This document shows positions 52,841-64,000 of a stretch of 64,000 nucleotides of DNA, piece by piece (the first letter of the stretch is position 1; each line of letters starts with the position of its first letter). The notes below the pieces were generated by a model, which saw nothing but the letters and a program-made list of their open reading frames with translations, had not been told where the DNA came from and did not search any database. The translations under genes and the position numbers were made by a program. The stretch lies in assembly GCA_047967505.1 (NCBI GenBank), contig CM106538.1. The stretch is one strand, 5' to 3'. This DNA is from Dipteris shenzhenensis (taxonomy: Eukaryota; Polypodiophyta; Polypodiopsida; Gleicheniales).

Positions 52841-54316
52841 TGTGATGCCAAAAATTGATATTTTTTATTTGGCATTAGTATTGTTTTCTTTTATGTTTGA
52901 TAAGAGTTTGAGTATCAAGTGATAGCCTAGTGGCTCTCACTTATTTCTATTTTCTAAGATATTATATGGGATTGAGAGGATGAGTGGAATGGATCATTGT
53001 AAATACCATAGGTATGAATTATAAATACCTTGGTATGGGGTGAGAGTTATTTGTGTATGAGATATTATGGGGTTTTTAGAAAATAGGAAGAGAGTCATAT
53101 AAAGAGGTGGGCTCATGTCCATGTGTTCTAATAATATAAGAGAGGCCACATGCCAAGCGTGTGGAAGGCATGTGGAGAGTGTGGAGTCAAGAGGAATCCT
53201 TCTAGAATTCCCATGTGGAATAAGGAGGATGTGGACATATGGAAAAGAGAGGGTCCTTATGGGCTCCATGTGGGGAGACTCTTGATTTTCTCAATATTTT
53301 AAGAGTCTTGAGCATCTTTTGATGGGACACATGGCAAGAGTAGCCAAAAAGGACATGGATGGTGACATGGTAGTTCTTATTCAGCCGCTCACTGTGCACA
53401 CATGGTCCATCCATTTCCCGAGCCACCATGCAAGCTTTTTCCTCTATTTTAGGCAAATTCTAGTGGTATTGGATCATTTGATAAATGTGGAGCCTTGAGG
53501 AGTAGTTTGCTTAGGCAAAATCTGCATGGGCAGATGGTAGTTAATATAGCACTTAGACCCCCTGTCAGTATTTGGCCTACAACTTTCTTCTCGATGGTCC
53601 GATTTCAATGAAACTTATATCAATGCAAATCTCTCTCTAAGAGTCTTCCTCCATGTATTTAATTTCTTGCATTGGGTCTAGGACAAGAAGTTATGAGTCT
53701 CTATGTATGACTACTTATTTCTATGGCAGTTTTTACCCCCTTTCAGTAAACTATCCATATCTCTTCAACCGGTTATCTGTTTTCAATGAAACTTATATCA
53801 GCGCAAAGCTCTCTTTAAGATCTACCTCCTATGTAATTAGTTTCTTGCATTAGGTCTAAGACAAGAAGTTATGAGTCTTTGTGTATGACTATTTATTTCT
53901 ATGGTAGTTTTTACCCCCTTTCAGTAAACTATCCATATCTCTTTAACCAGTTATCTGTTTTCAACGAAACTTATATCAATACGAAGCTCCTTCAAGATAC
54001 ATTTCTATATATACTTTAATTTCTGATATCAGTTTTTGGGTGAAAGTTATAGACCTTTGTGTTTTCTAGCAGTTTGTAGAATTGATTTTGAGCCATTTCT
54101 AGAGGCTAATGTGAAGGAGGTGCCATGTTTCCCTGGAATTTACCCATCCAACCAAATTAGCCCCTTCAAGCCCCTAGATATATATTAGTTCATGTCATGT
54201 TGAGCCGAAAGATCTTCTTCCAGCAATGCATCGCTCTGGGTCTCTATTATTAAGATTGGGAAGAGCAAGAAGCTAAGAGGTGCGTGAAGTTTCATTACCC
54301 TTAACTTCATGTCACA
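52841..54316 (+). mobile_element. Solo LTR (1476 bp) inside element F
   Basis: It begins TGTGATGCC and ends CATGTCACA, with terminal inverted TGTGA/TCACA, and is flanked by ATAC at 52837-52840 and 54317-54320 (a 5-bp duplication with one change is also possible). Internally a unit of about 182 bases containing ATCTCTTCAACCGGTTAT is repeated, with copies starting near 53565 (degenerate), 53748 and 53930. There is no internal region, so the element was reduced by LTR-LTR recombination. The window's first 775 bases hold a relative. Confidence 0.87.
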
Positions 54317-54800
54317 ATACCCATGAGGGATGTGGAAATGAGAAGAGTCACAGAGAAGCTATGATGCATGAGGATCAGTGCAAGTGGGAGTATGCTATGC
54401 AATCAAAGATGAGTTCACTCATGAATAATAACACTTGGGACTTGGTTTCTTTGCCACATGGAAAGAAAGCATTGCAAAGTTTGATTCTTTCATTGGTCCT
54501 AGGGTTTCAGAAGAAGTGAGATTGATCAATGCCTCTACACTAAAAGGGCTAATGATAATAGCTTGATACTCCTGACACTTTATGTGGATGATATGCTATT
54601 GGCTAGCAAGAACATTTATGAGTTGGATGCATTGAAGGCCAGGTTGCATGAGTCCTTTGACATGAAGGATTTGGGACCTACACGTCATATTCTTGGTATG
54701 CACATCATTCATAACCAGAGTTGGAAACTCCTTTGGATTTCACATAAGGAGTATGTTACAAAAGTGTTGCAATGTTTCAATATGGAGGGGGGGAAGGCAG
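54317..54800 (+). pseudogene. Element F reverse transcriptase pieces
   Basis: HREAMMHEDQCKWEYAMQSK with NNNTWDLVSLPHGKKAL gives the RT entry. After an internal deletion, LLTLYVDDMLLASKNIYELD retains the YVDD catalytic box, followed by FDMKDLGPTRHILGMHI and ISHKEYVTKVLQCFNME. The middle of the RT is missing. Confidence 0.8.
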
Positions 54801-54965
54801 CAAGTCCTGTTTCCCCTCAACAAGTGTACTTAGCCTTCCCCACAAGGCTGTTCTCTCAGCAGAACAGTTCGGGGCATAAACTGAGATGGCCATGAACTTG
54901 ACCTCCTGAAAGGAGAGCTCCACGACTACGTATTCCCCCCTTGAAGTGGTTTCGACAGATAACAC
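54777..54965 (-). pseudogene. LINE endonuclease relic
   Basis: The minus strand reads YVVVELSFQEVKFMAISVYA then PNCSAERTALWGRLSTLVEG, the VYAPN..ER..LW motif region of LINE endonucleases. Confidence 0.6.
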
Positions 54966-55189
54966 CTTGCATCATTGTGATAACTCAATACTGGGCTTTG
55001 CCAAGGGTCAACAAGAGGATGAGAGGAGCTGAGGAGCTCTAGCAAGCTCCACTCATCACAAGCTCAACCGTGCCTTCTAACAAGAGGAGGCCTCTTGAGG
55101 CTCACAGATCTCAGTCCCCCGTCGACATCACTGCCAGAAAGCTGCAAAAAGTAAGTGAAGGTACTGACTGTGTCAGTGAGGAGACATGC

Positions 55190-56300
55190 ACGTTTGCCAA
55201 AATAGTGGTCGGGCAGCAATCTCAAGATTCTTCATCTGCTTGAATGCTCTAAAAAAGATTAACTATCCTTGGCAAGATGAAATACTATCAGAGTTTGTAG
55301 TTAAGATTCCCCAATCTAAACTTTTCGCAAGGCTAGTCCAAATATGGAAGGTTAAATCGAAGGGTTATCTGTGGGGGGTTCTAAGGTCGCTCCATGGTAA
55401 TGCATCTCTTGGGAGGTCAATCTGGTTATCTGACTAGTCTTTAATCACATGCCCAACTCTCCTTAAGAGCTACCCTTGTCTGGCTACTAGAATGTTCAAG
55501 AAAGGGATTCAGACCTTTGTCCAAATTTGGGATCTTGGTGGTCTAAAGTGGCTAGATGCTGAGACCATTGTGCAGAGATATGGGCTAATGGTACAAGAAT
55601 GTGAGGTAATTACTCTTTTGTTGAGCAGGATTAAGGGAGATTGGCTTACTATAGCCAATATTTTCAAGAGGAGCCGGGCTTCAGAGGGTTCATTTGGAGT
55701 CAAGGAAAACCATTCTCTAGAGTCTGCTTAAGGAACTTTAGGGAAAACTCTTCTCTTGAGGCTCCCCTGTTTTCAAGTAGACAGTGGAGGTTCCATGCCC
55801 CAAATGACAAATTGCTTGTATGGGTCGCACGGCTCAATAGGGTGCGGAAGGCCACACCATCTTACAAAATGAACTTTCTTCTCTGGCAGTGAGGTCAAGA
55901 ATCGCTAAATGGAACCCAAATGTTAGTCTGATTTGTCTGTTTTGCAAGGATGCTAAGGAGACTCATATGCATTTATTTTGGGACTCCTTCTTTATCAGGG
56001 ATGTGCGGAAATAGATCGGCCTCCGCCTGGCAAGAGCTCACATTATCTTCAAAATAAATTGGAAAATGGCATTGCTAGGGGACAGATGTAGGTTGATTGA
56101 CCCCATGTATGAAGTGTGGCAGGTAATTAGAGGGCATGTTATAACCCATGTATGGAGACAGAGAAACAACTTACCTTTCATAGACCACACTTGGGGAGAC
56201 TAGTGACTACAGCCATCATAGAGGACACGAAAAAGCAATACAGTTTTTTGGGGAAAGAACGAGACATGTAATTTTGTAGGAAAGATCTGGAAATGAAGGT
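55190..56300 (+). pseudogene. LINE C-terminal relic with zf-RVT-like region
   Basis: Plus-strand pieces read GRSIWLSD, then RMFKKGIQTFVQIWDLGGLK and LDAETIVQRYGL, the post-RT part of plant L1-like LINEs. Next come FLLWQ and SLICLFCKDAKETHMHLFWD, which fits the zinc-binding zf-RVT end (C..C...H..H/D). Stops and frameshifts occur throughout. Confidence 0.6.
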
Positions 56301-57220
56301 TCCTGCCTCACTTTCTTGAGGCCGTTTTGTATATCCCCCCTTATTTACTTTCTACTTTTTTACTTTTATACAAGATGAATGTTACCGCAAAAAAACAAAC
56401 AAACTCGATACTCGTCCTAAAAAAGCTCTCAAGTAAGCAAAATGAGCATCCCTGCATTATTATGATGATCGCCTCAATGAAGTCGAGCATGATCTTCAAC
56501 CGAACAGAAAATAATATGAATCTCAGGTTCTTAAAGTGCATACAGAATTGCAATAATGCCCAAGGACATTACCTTTCAAGAAAACATCATTTGCATCTCA
56601 GCTCCGGGGATTACAAAGATTGGAAGCAACAAGACGAACACCCATTGTGGTCCAAACTTGAACATAAGACTGCTATTGCTACATAAGTGGAGCATGTTAC
56701 CCTTGAGTGCTCACAAGTGATCTGACAAGAAATGTTGGTCTTTTAGCTAGAATTTAGATTTGCTTCTCTTATAGCTAAAAGATGAACTTCCACAGAACAT
56801 GTAAGCTTGAAGATCAACATTGGAACCAGCAAGGAAGTGGATGTGGCGGCAAACTTGATTGATACATTGGACTGTGTCCTAGCTTTTATCTTGTTAACAT
56901 TCTATTAGGGCTTTTGCAAGCAACAACTATGGGCCAGGGCCCCTCTTCATTAATGCTTCCCCTTACACTTGATGATGACTGATGCTTTGTTCACTACCTT
57001 TGGTAAGCAAATTTTTTGCAAAGAAGACAATGGAGGTGATTACTACAAATGATGATGAAGAAAGCACTCTCACTTTCACTTGTAGTCTATAGTTGGAGTT
57101 TGGACTCGTTCTTTTGTAGGCTAGAATATTAAAAGGCCAATTCGATGCCAACTTTTCAATTAAAAACAATAATTATGTCACAAAGGAGAATCCAACTCTC
57201 TAGTATAACACAACCACTAG
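56301..57220. other. Intergenic DNA without recognised genes
   Basis: A 119-codon plus frame at 56327-56686 has no recognisable domain and is not called. No repeats stand out. Confidence 0.45.
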
Positions 57221-57231
57221 GGGATTGTTTC

Positions 57232-57716
57232 CACATGGGTTGAATGCACACACCCAGGTGCAAGATGCGCCTCGCTTCCATTCACGCATGACAACAGTAG
57301 GGATGGCGGTGGAGGTTTGCGCGCCTGGGGGCCTATAGAGAAATTTTGAAAAGATTGGATTTGTTTGTGGCCATCGGGGTGTAGCATCCTTAGCCCAGTG
57401 AGCTGCCTTCAGGGTACTTCCAGCTGTGTTTGTTTCCTGATAAATCTGTCTACCTCCTTGTGTTTGGCATTGAATGCGCGCACCCATGTGTGGGATGTGC
57501 TCTACTTTAGTTCACGCATGTGAGGATGGCAAGGTGGTGGTGGAGGTTTGTGCGGCTGGGTGGCCTATAGAGCATTTTTGGAAATAGTGGATTCGTTTGG
57601 CCACCGGGGTGCTCTATCCACCACTGGTTCAAGATGCTCAGCCAATGAGTTGCTATCCAAGGAACTTCCAGCCTGGTCTTGCTTTCGATGGATCTGTCTG
57701 CCTCTGTGTGTGCCAA
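57232..57716. repeat. Diverged tandem duplication (about 235-bp units) upstream of the RAMP4 gene
   Basis: The two units start near 57240 and 57472 (GAATGCACACACCCAGG / GAATGCGCGCACCCATG). Both contain GGTGGAGGTTTG, GGCCTATAGAG and ACTTCCAGC..G stretches in the same order. They have diverged by many substitutions and small indels. Confidence 0.75.
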
Positions 57717-57973
57717 TTCTCCGGGTGTGGTGCCTATCGGGCCACTGCACTCGCACTAGAGCTCAGATGGTGTCGTAAAATAAACAAATCGGAGCACTAG
57801 GGGGGGTTTTGTTGCCGAAAATGTCACACATGCATGCACAAGCGAGAGGTGGATCGGGTGACATGTGGAACAGCGCAAGTGCGAGTTATGCCGCGAAAGG
57901 GGACTCAAAAAAAATAAAGCCCCCAAAATATTTTTGGCTTTGGTTGGAGTTGCGAAAGGCGGGCCAAAAAAGG

Positions 57974-57985
57974 TGCCACGTGGCA
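57974..57985. promoter_or_regulatory. ACGT-core palindrome (G-box / UPRE-like) in the RAMP4 promoter
   Basis: TGCCACGTGGCA is a perfect 12-bp palindrome 46 bases upstream of the TATA box. Such ACGT-core elements are bound by plant bZIP factors, including those of the ER stress response. Its use here is inference. Confidence 0.55.
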
Positions 57986-58031
57986 GAGCTGGTAAAGAGT
58001 TGGTGTAAAGGCCGACTGAGAGGGGGGTGGA

Positions 58032-58037
58032 TATAAA
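58032..58037 (+). promoter_or_regulatory. TATA box of the RAMP4 gene
   Basis: TATAAA in GTGGATATAAAGTCG lies 85 bases upstream of the ATG. Transcription would start near 58062-58070, giving a short pyrimidine-rich 5' UTR. Confidence 0.65.
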
Positions 58038-58121
58038 GTCGCATCTTGTGCTCCTCATCTCCTCTGGGAACTTGGAAGCGCTCTTTCGTCTCCATTTGCA
58101 TCTTCGCCTTCCCGTAACACA

Positions 58122-58905
58122 ATGGTATGGCTCCTTACCTTCTTCTCTCAGGTTTTTTTCAAAAGATCCCTCGATCCCCACTTTACGATCGGGCAAGCAG
58201 AGTTAGCAGGCTGCTTTATTTGACTGCTGAGATGCAGCATTTTTCTTTCTCCGTCTAGCTCTCTCTCGCTAATCATTCAGTTCAGCATCACCCTTGTGCA
58301 TTTGAGTTGCCCACTCCTTGCGTTGAGGATGATTCGCCGTTTTGTTTTCTTGTTGATTTTGCCGATTTGCCCTCAATAAAATCGATAAGAATGGAATTGC
58401 TTTTAAATCCTTTGTATGCCTGTACTGATGGCATTGGTACTGCTGGGCTTCTGGCTCGCCTCCCAGCCTTTTGATGTGCAAGATTGCCCGTCGTGGCATT
58501 GTAATTTCGACAATTTAACTGCTTAACCTGTAGAATTAGGATCTCCTTTGGTTGTCAATGAAACTGACCGGACCTCATGCGTCTGCTACAGACGACTTCC
58601 AAACGCCTAGCAGATCGTAAGAGTGCAAAGTTTCAGAAAAATATTCTCAAAAGAGGTCTGGTTCCTGAAACATCTGTGAAGAAAAGCAGTCAGTATCCGG
58701 TGGGCCCTCTCGTGCTGGGTTTCTTCATCTTTGTGGTCATTGGCTCAGGTTTGTTTCCGACATTTGAAACGCAAATACGTATTTCATGGAAAAGCTTGTT
58801 GCAAACCGGCTTGGGTAGGGGCTTCACCCTAACTTCCTCTTAATCATTTTCAATGCAGCTTTACTACAGATCATTAGGACAGCGTCTAGTGGAGGAATGG
58901 CGTAA
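58122..58905 (+). CDS. RAMP4: SERP/RAMP4, stress-associated ER membrane protein (complete, 68 aa, three exons)
   Basis: This small tail-anchored ER protein associates with the Sec61 translocon and stabilises new membrane proteins during stress. The coding exons are 58122-58124 (only the ATG), 58592-58748 and 58859-58905, with GT..AG introns of 467 and 110 bp. The sum is 207 bases, 68 residues plus stop. The protein starts MTTSKRLADRKSAKFQKNIL, continues KRGLVPET and a lysine/serine segment, then a single membrane span (YPVGPLVLGFFIFVVIGSAL), and ends QIIRTASSGGMA. These are family hallmarks and the length equals the usual one, so the gene looks functional. An ATG-only first coding exon makes the start depend entirely on the GT at 58125. 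Confidence 0.95.
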
Positions 58906-59200
58906 TCTGTTCAGAGAGAGTATTTTACCAAAGGTTCTCTTGAGGATGCTGACTTGACTCTGTCTGCAACCCTTTTCTATTGTATTGGAAAATCCTATTT
59001 TCCTAAGAATGCGTAGGATTGACTAACCTGCAAAATTGGGCTTTAGCGAATCCTTTTTCTCAAGTTACATTGGGTGATTATAAGAACATACAATGGTTTC
59101 ATTATTCTCTCCTGTTTATGGAATTTAAATTATTTTAGTTATTGATTGTGATATTTGGCACTGGTCAGTTGACAGGATGTGACATTTGCCTGCAATTCGA
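58906..59200 (+). other. Probable 3' UTR and downstream flank of RAMP4
   Basis: The AT-rich sequence after the TAA at 58903-58905 fits a 3' UTR. No clean polyadenylation signal was fixed. Confidence 0.4.
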
Positions 59201-60500
59201 ATAAAAAATGTTTTGCTTGTCTTTCATGTAATGGTTTGCTGTAGGAAGCGATCTTTCCTGCAAGGGAAGTAGTGTTTTGCCTACCTTGTATGTAGATGTC
59301 TCAAGGGATTTGGGGTCTCTAACTTTTGGGGCTAGGGGGAAAGGTTTGCTGGCATGTTTCCATGTTTAATCTCAACTTTTCTTTTATAACCAATATGCTG
59401 ATCCACACGTCGGTATCTGCTGCTCTGAGTGATTGTGAAAGTGTGCTTTAACGGACCTTGAAAGGTTAGAGTGCCTTCCCATGTCTGCCAGATCTGGCAA
59501 TGTGGTGGGCTTACATTTGCAGAGTGTGGGAATGTGAGGGTCACCTCTCCACTTGTGAGCCCCCATATGAGGAGGACATGGGGGAGGATGACATACCTTG
59601 AGAGGGTGAAACAAGAGGTGCCATGTGGGCAGCAGATTGGCTGGCACATGGGGAGCACATATGTGCCCTTCTTGCATGAGTTTCAGGAAGCTTGAAAGGC
59701 CACCCGTGGACGGAAGCAAGGCTCGAAAAACCCTTATTAGGCAAGGCGACTATTGCAGGAGCCTTAGATAGGCTACAGGACTGGTCTGGCCAGTCTGTAA
59801 GCAGTCGGCTAGCCTTTGCAGCCAGACCCTGGTAACAGTTGGCTAGCCTTTACATGTATCTTGGGATAACATTGTACAACATTGGGGACGTCACTCTTGA
59901 TTGGCATAATACTTACAAAACAAATGAGATCTTGAAATACTTGTACTAGGATGATGGAGAAAATTACAAAGAATTGCCATAGACAAGAAGCCAACAATCA
60001 TTGCATAAATTGTAAGGTGAATGAGTGTAATTGGGTCTAATTGAGGGTAACTGGGTCCACCTTGTGATCATGAGAAAAGACTTGCAATCATGGGCCTCAA
60101 AGTTTGCAGTCGGCTACACCCTTCTTGTTGTGCGTGGCTTGACCCTATTGTGACCTCTTCATGCTTTCATTGGTGATAAGCGTATTTTCCCGTGCTCTGG
60201 CTGGGGATTCCAATTCTGGATGGCTCGGGCATTCCCATGAGTAAAGCTGAATTCAGCCATAAATCCTCATATTGAACGTCTGCCCCAGGTTGCTGTAAGC
60301 TGGATAGGCTGCAGGAGTCCTTGAAATGTGAACACGATTGGATGGACCTGCTCTTCCAGTCCAGCAGCCCAAGGCTGGGTTGGAGATGGGGATTTTCACA
60401 AAGCTAAACTAGCAGGCAAATGCTGAATCCAGCAGGGAATTCAGCAGTCCACCATCATGGGGACTGCTAGTGGGCTGGGATAGCCCCACTAGCATACGCG
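59201..60500. mobile_element. Old LTR-related sequence (element A-like patch at about 59536-59600)
   Basis: Plus-strand GGTCACCTCTCCACTTGTGA followed by GCCCCCATATGAGGAGGACA parallels the start of the element A LTRs (GGTCACCTCCCCATCTGTAA then GCCCCCAAATGAGG). The rest of the block was not recognised. It appears to be a distant, degraded relative. Confidence 0.45.
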
Positions 60501-61270
60501 GAGAAGCCCTCTAAGCAAGCAACCTACCTCTACGTTTTCCAACAAGGAGGCCCTTTTCCATAAAAGGGTGGATTCCCCCCTCAAAGTGCCACATCGGGGG
60601 CATTTGTAGGGTCCACAAAGAAACTCTCCACGTCTGGAGAGCTAGAACCTTAGCAGCAGACACAGGGGGACACACAAAGACTGTAGCCTCCCCTGCCCAC
60701 TGGGCAACCTTCCCAGGGCCAGCAGCGACGTGGGGAGGTCCAACACTACTCACGCAGTGGAAGTATACCTTAAGATAGAGAATGGAATGCAACTCAAATA
60801 CATGTGCTTGACTTAATTGTAAGAGTCAACAAACAGATCTGAAATCATGTACTAAAACTTGCCAGAATATGTACCAACACCTCTAGGAACAATCCTGAGT
60901 TAAGGCACCAAACTAGGCTCTGTTTGCTGCACTCTCTGACGGAAACTTCTGCTCTTCTGCCACCTGCCTCTGTTGTAGACTTCAGTAGCTCCTCAAGGCT
61001 GAGCACTCCCGCAAAGTAATGCTCTGATATGTACTGCAGACAAAGCTCCCTCTGTTGCACCACTTTATTCTGTCTGCTCTAGGTGTGCTGAAGACTTCTA
61101 GCCTTCTGCACTGCAAGCACTGATGATGTTGACTCCTCAAACTCCCTCTGCTCTCACCGTGAAGGTATCTGCAGGCTGAGTATCTCTGCTAGAATGATTT
61201 CCACCCCCAAAGGGGCCCTTTTTATAGGCTTGTCAGCCCCCCTCTGTGGCAGACTGTAACAGACTGACCT
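60501..61270 (-). mobile_element. Possible LTR relic with a minus-strand TATA box
   Basis: On the minus strand CCTATAAAAAGGGCCCC (about 61230-61212) is followed by a pyrimidine/CAG-rich leader-like stretch, as in the LTR promoters elsewhere in the window. No ends or TSD were found. Confidence 0.35.
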
Positions 61271-62580
61271 ACCCGTATGCCATTATCTAAGTGATTGTTT
61301 TTGTGCTACTCCTTGGCAAGAGGCCAAGATTTTTAATCTACTGATTAACGTGAGAGCATTTTTGGAGGGTTGGAGTTGGTGGAAAGTTTGTGACAAAATG
61401 GATGTTGATGCGGTACGGTAAGTGATGTAAAGGGCATCCGTTCGTATTTGAAGAATGTACTGAAAGCAAACAGAAGACACCATATTTGTATTTTGAAGAG
61501 TAACTAGCCATATTGGATGGTGTGCTTTCGAGATCTTTAGTCAATCATAATTAGGGGTCGATGATATAAGCGCATTTGTGGAAGTGTGATTCCAATAAAG
61601 AGCTTAAGTAGTTTCTTGAGTTTAAATAGCAATGCAAGGGAACTATATTTTAAAACAACAAAGACATGACATACCACAATCAAATTCCATTACGTACATG
61701 TTTACAAAGAGAACTGAAATAGGTAAATTTGATGCACTATGGGTTGTGTATGAGAACTACCTTGACCCTTGGCATATTTCTTTATTTCAATGATACAACT
61801 AATGTAGAAATATTTACTCTAGATTCTTCTTACATGTAACATGTGAAACTTACCAGGTGTCTCATCAATCGGTGGAGATTCCTACTTGAAACTTGTGATG
61901 CTTGCTAATAGAGGCCTACCCATATTCTATTGAGTGGGTAATAGGGGTTTACCTTGCAACAAAAAATGTGGCATGAGGTGGTTGCTTTTATGAGGTAAGG
62001 CTTACTTCCACATATTCTCACAACTTTGATTGATAGAAGATTTATATGAATTGTCCATGACACCCATGAATCTCCTTGGAAGCAACTCACTTGTCGTTGT
62101 TATCATCATCATCATCATAACCATCACCATCACCTTGGGATGCATCAATGGTAGAACCATTTGCGCTAATGTCCTCATCCTCATGCATAGCTTGAGGAGT
62201 TAACCACTATTGTTCTTCTAAGGATGCTATGCCTTCACCACCCTCACCAATATATGGTTGCTTAAGTCATGTGGAGGAGATTCATGAGCCTCATTACAAT
62301 AATGCGTGCAGATCTTTGTTTCTTCTTTCCTATCCTCCCGTGATGATCCAGCCTAAGAGGAGGAAGAGATGGATAGACCATGAGGGTGAGGACATGAGGG
62401 TATAAACCAATCTAATCTTGGGCACATTTGAGCTAAATCTATAGATCAAGTTCCTTGGAGAGTTGAAGATTTCCATTCCCCATAGGAGGATTGAAGCTCA
62501 ACTATGCATGCATTCCATGTGTCATGTGATCAAAGTGTCTGGAGCTTGATCTCAAGGATTTGCACTTGGGCCTACCATTG
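61271..62580. other. Unassigned DNA with an (ATC)n microsatellite
   Basis: No gene was recognised. A TCATCATCATCATCATAACC tract lies at about 62104-62137. Confidence 0.4.
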
Positions 62581-62591
62581 GGCTAAGTGCT

Positions 62592-63192
62592 TTGAAAGTA
62601 GATTTCTCTAAAGAAGTGAAGTATTTGAGACATATTATATCCCAAGAAGGGATTTGTATGTATCCCGAAAAGGTAAGGGCCATATTGGAATGGACACATC
62701 CTACAAACCTACAAGAATTGCAAATATTCTTAGGTTTGTCTGGATTTTATAGAAGATTCATCCAAGACTATGCTAAAATTTCTATTCCGACGACAGACCA
62801 GCTTAGGGGGAAGGGAAGTACTTTCATATGGGATGAATCTCAAAAGAATAGCTTTGAGAAATTAAAAGTGGCTATAGTTTCTGTTCCTGTCTCAAAGGTA
62901 GTGGATCCCAGTGCAGTTGAAATAGACGCTAATGATTTTGTTGTTGGGGTGGTACTTTTACAACCCGTGGCTTTTGAAAGCAAGAAGTTAGACCGTGCCC
63001 AACAGAATTACTCGTCTTATGAGAAGGAAGTTTTGCAATCAGCCAGATCTTAAAGGAAGAAAAGCTAGGTGGGATAAAATAATGCAAGAGTTCGATATCC
63101 AATTGACACATCGGAAGGGGCAGTTCAATTTGGTTCTTTTGCAAGTTAGTCCATCTAGACTCAACCTTGAGATCGTTTCTTCCTACCTATGA
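62592..63192 (+). pseudogene. Gypsy RT end / RNase H relic
   Basis: A 153-codon plus frame reads EVKYLRHIISQEGICMYPEK, then LQIFLGLSGFYRRFIQDYAK, VEIDANDFVVGVVLLQPVAF and YSSYEKEVL. This is Ty3/Gypsy RT-RNase H with part of the RNase H loop deleted. A shifted frame continues KARWDKIMQEFDIQLTHRKG. Integrase is absent. Confidence 0.78.
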
Positions 63193-63341
63193 TCCTTCCC
63201 TCCAAATTTTTGATAGACTAATCCATAGACAATCTGTCATGATGGAAATATTCCCTCATAAATGTGTCCCCTTGGACATTTTGAGCTCTCTTGCCCCAGC
63301 CAAAACTTCAAGAAGACCTTAGTGGGGCCTTGGACAATGTT

Positions 63342-63405
<64 letters not shown>

Positions 63406-64000
63406 AGCATATTCTATTCCCCTTGGGGACACTTCCTCTTCCCCTGGGCATTTGATAGAGCCCTTGCCATTTTTCACACAAGAAGTAAGTTTGAGGGGGA
63501 GCTGAACAGTAGCCTGGGGGTCCATCCGCATACATAAGTGGTCAATACCCTAATCCTGTAAGATGAGACCTAGGTCATCCTATCGAGATATCCAAATCGT
63601 GCCTATCCTTCCTCAACTTAAAAAGAAGGCATTTAAAAACTATAGTCTTTATTGAAGCCATCAATGTACATTTTCTGAGCATGATTAAATAGATAAACCA
63701 TTTAGGGTGAAGACTACTCTAGGCTATCCTTCTTTTGGATTGGTTCTGCACCTCCTTAGCTATCCTAAAAAGAGAAGATTTAGTAATTTCACTTTTAGTT
63801 GTAAGGGGATTTGTAACAACGATTATCCCTATGATGGCTTAGAGGCCATGGAGAGGTTTGGATCATGTGTCTAAGAACAAGAAAAGACAAATGCTACACT
63901 CAACGAAAACTACACGATTGGGGCTTCATCTTCAAAAGCTGACCAAGGACACTCAACTTCATGTTTGCTAACTTTCCATTTGAAGAAAAATTACCAATGG
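63193..64000. other. Repeat-rich flank with a long (CT)n microsatellite
   Basis: A run of C's followed by (CT)n occupies about 63342-63403. The remainder to the window end shows no recognised feature. Confidence 0.5.

Larger units (their letters stand above)
51381..54800 (+). mobile_element. Element F: decayed Copia retrotransposon carrying a solo LTR
   Basis: The plus-strand order is protease, GAG-pre-integrase, integrase, solo LTR (52841-54316) and RT pieces. Removing the solo LTR with one ATAC copy joins the integrase-RT linker in frame (VVFNEKKMHK then MRDVEMRRV). Terminal repeats of element F itself were not found; the right end is cut off by a LINE relic near 54800. Confidence 0.78.

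Noticed and set aside
1-64000. CRISPR arrays, bacterial operons, rRNA or organellar genes
   Set aside because: No regularly spaced direct repeats with unique spacers, no ribosome-binding-site-led gene clusters and no rRNA or organellar gene sequence were seen; the content is plant nuclear.

Overview
The window is plant nuclear DNA from a large, transposon-rich genome. Supporting signs are spliced exons of plant-type genes, nested Copia and chromodomain Gypsy LTR retrotransposons, LINE fragments, a Helitron helicase relic and many microsatellites. Nothing bacterial or organellar was seen. The very long intron and dense nested LTR elements would suit a fern or gymnosperm-like genome, but the species cannot be named from the sequence alone.

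Host genes. (1) A minus-strand MFS sugar transporter of the vacuolar glucose / D-xylose-H+ symporter-like family runs from a CpG-rich 5' region (about 34.7-35.3 kb) leftwards off the window. Five coding exons are readable and phase-consistent: 34797-34697, 34604-34526, 2090-2031, 1866-1800 and 1652-1528. The intron between the second and third of these is about 32.4 kb and holds most of the transposons of the left half. (2) A complete plus-strand three-exon SERP/RAMP4 gene (ER translocon-associated small membrane protein, 68 aa) lies at 58122-58905, with a TATA box and a 12-bp ACGT palindrome upstream. (3) A decayed Pumilio/PUF gene (+) lies at about 38.5-40.0 kb, with in-frame stops and an apparently lost splice acceptor.

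Transposon layout. 1-775 is the end of an LTR whose relative recurs as a solo LTR at 52841-54316. 2.3-7.8 kb holds LINE, Copia and Gypsy relics plus an LTR-like block. 7854-24630 is one non-autonomous Copia element (A, TSD GCCAT). It was hit twice: by a minus-strand Copia (B, 9124-14427, TSD ATTTA) in its gag, and by a young minus-strand chromodomain Gypsy (C, 15451-24248, TSD GCTGA) in its 3' LTR. 25.0-26.0 kb is a Copia gag relic. 26.0-30.3 kb is a plus-strand Gypsy (D) with an internal inversion and an insertion carrying an array of palindromic W-box-like sites; its end is split by a small non-autonomous LTR element (E, 30328-32542, TSD TTTCC). The right half contains Helitron, LINE and Copia (F) relics, and a Gypsy fragment near 62.6-63.2 kb.

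The genes do not form a pathway. The main biological stories are an intact-looking transporter reading frame split by a transposon-packed giant intron, and a compact ER-stress type gene in transposon-rich surroundings.
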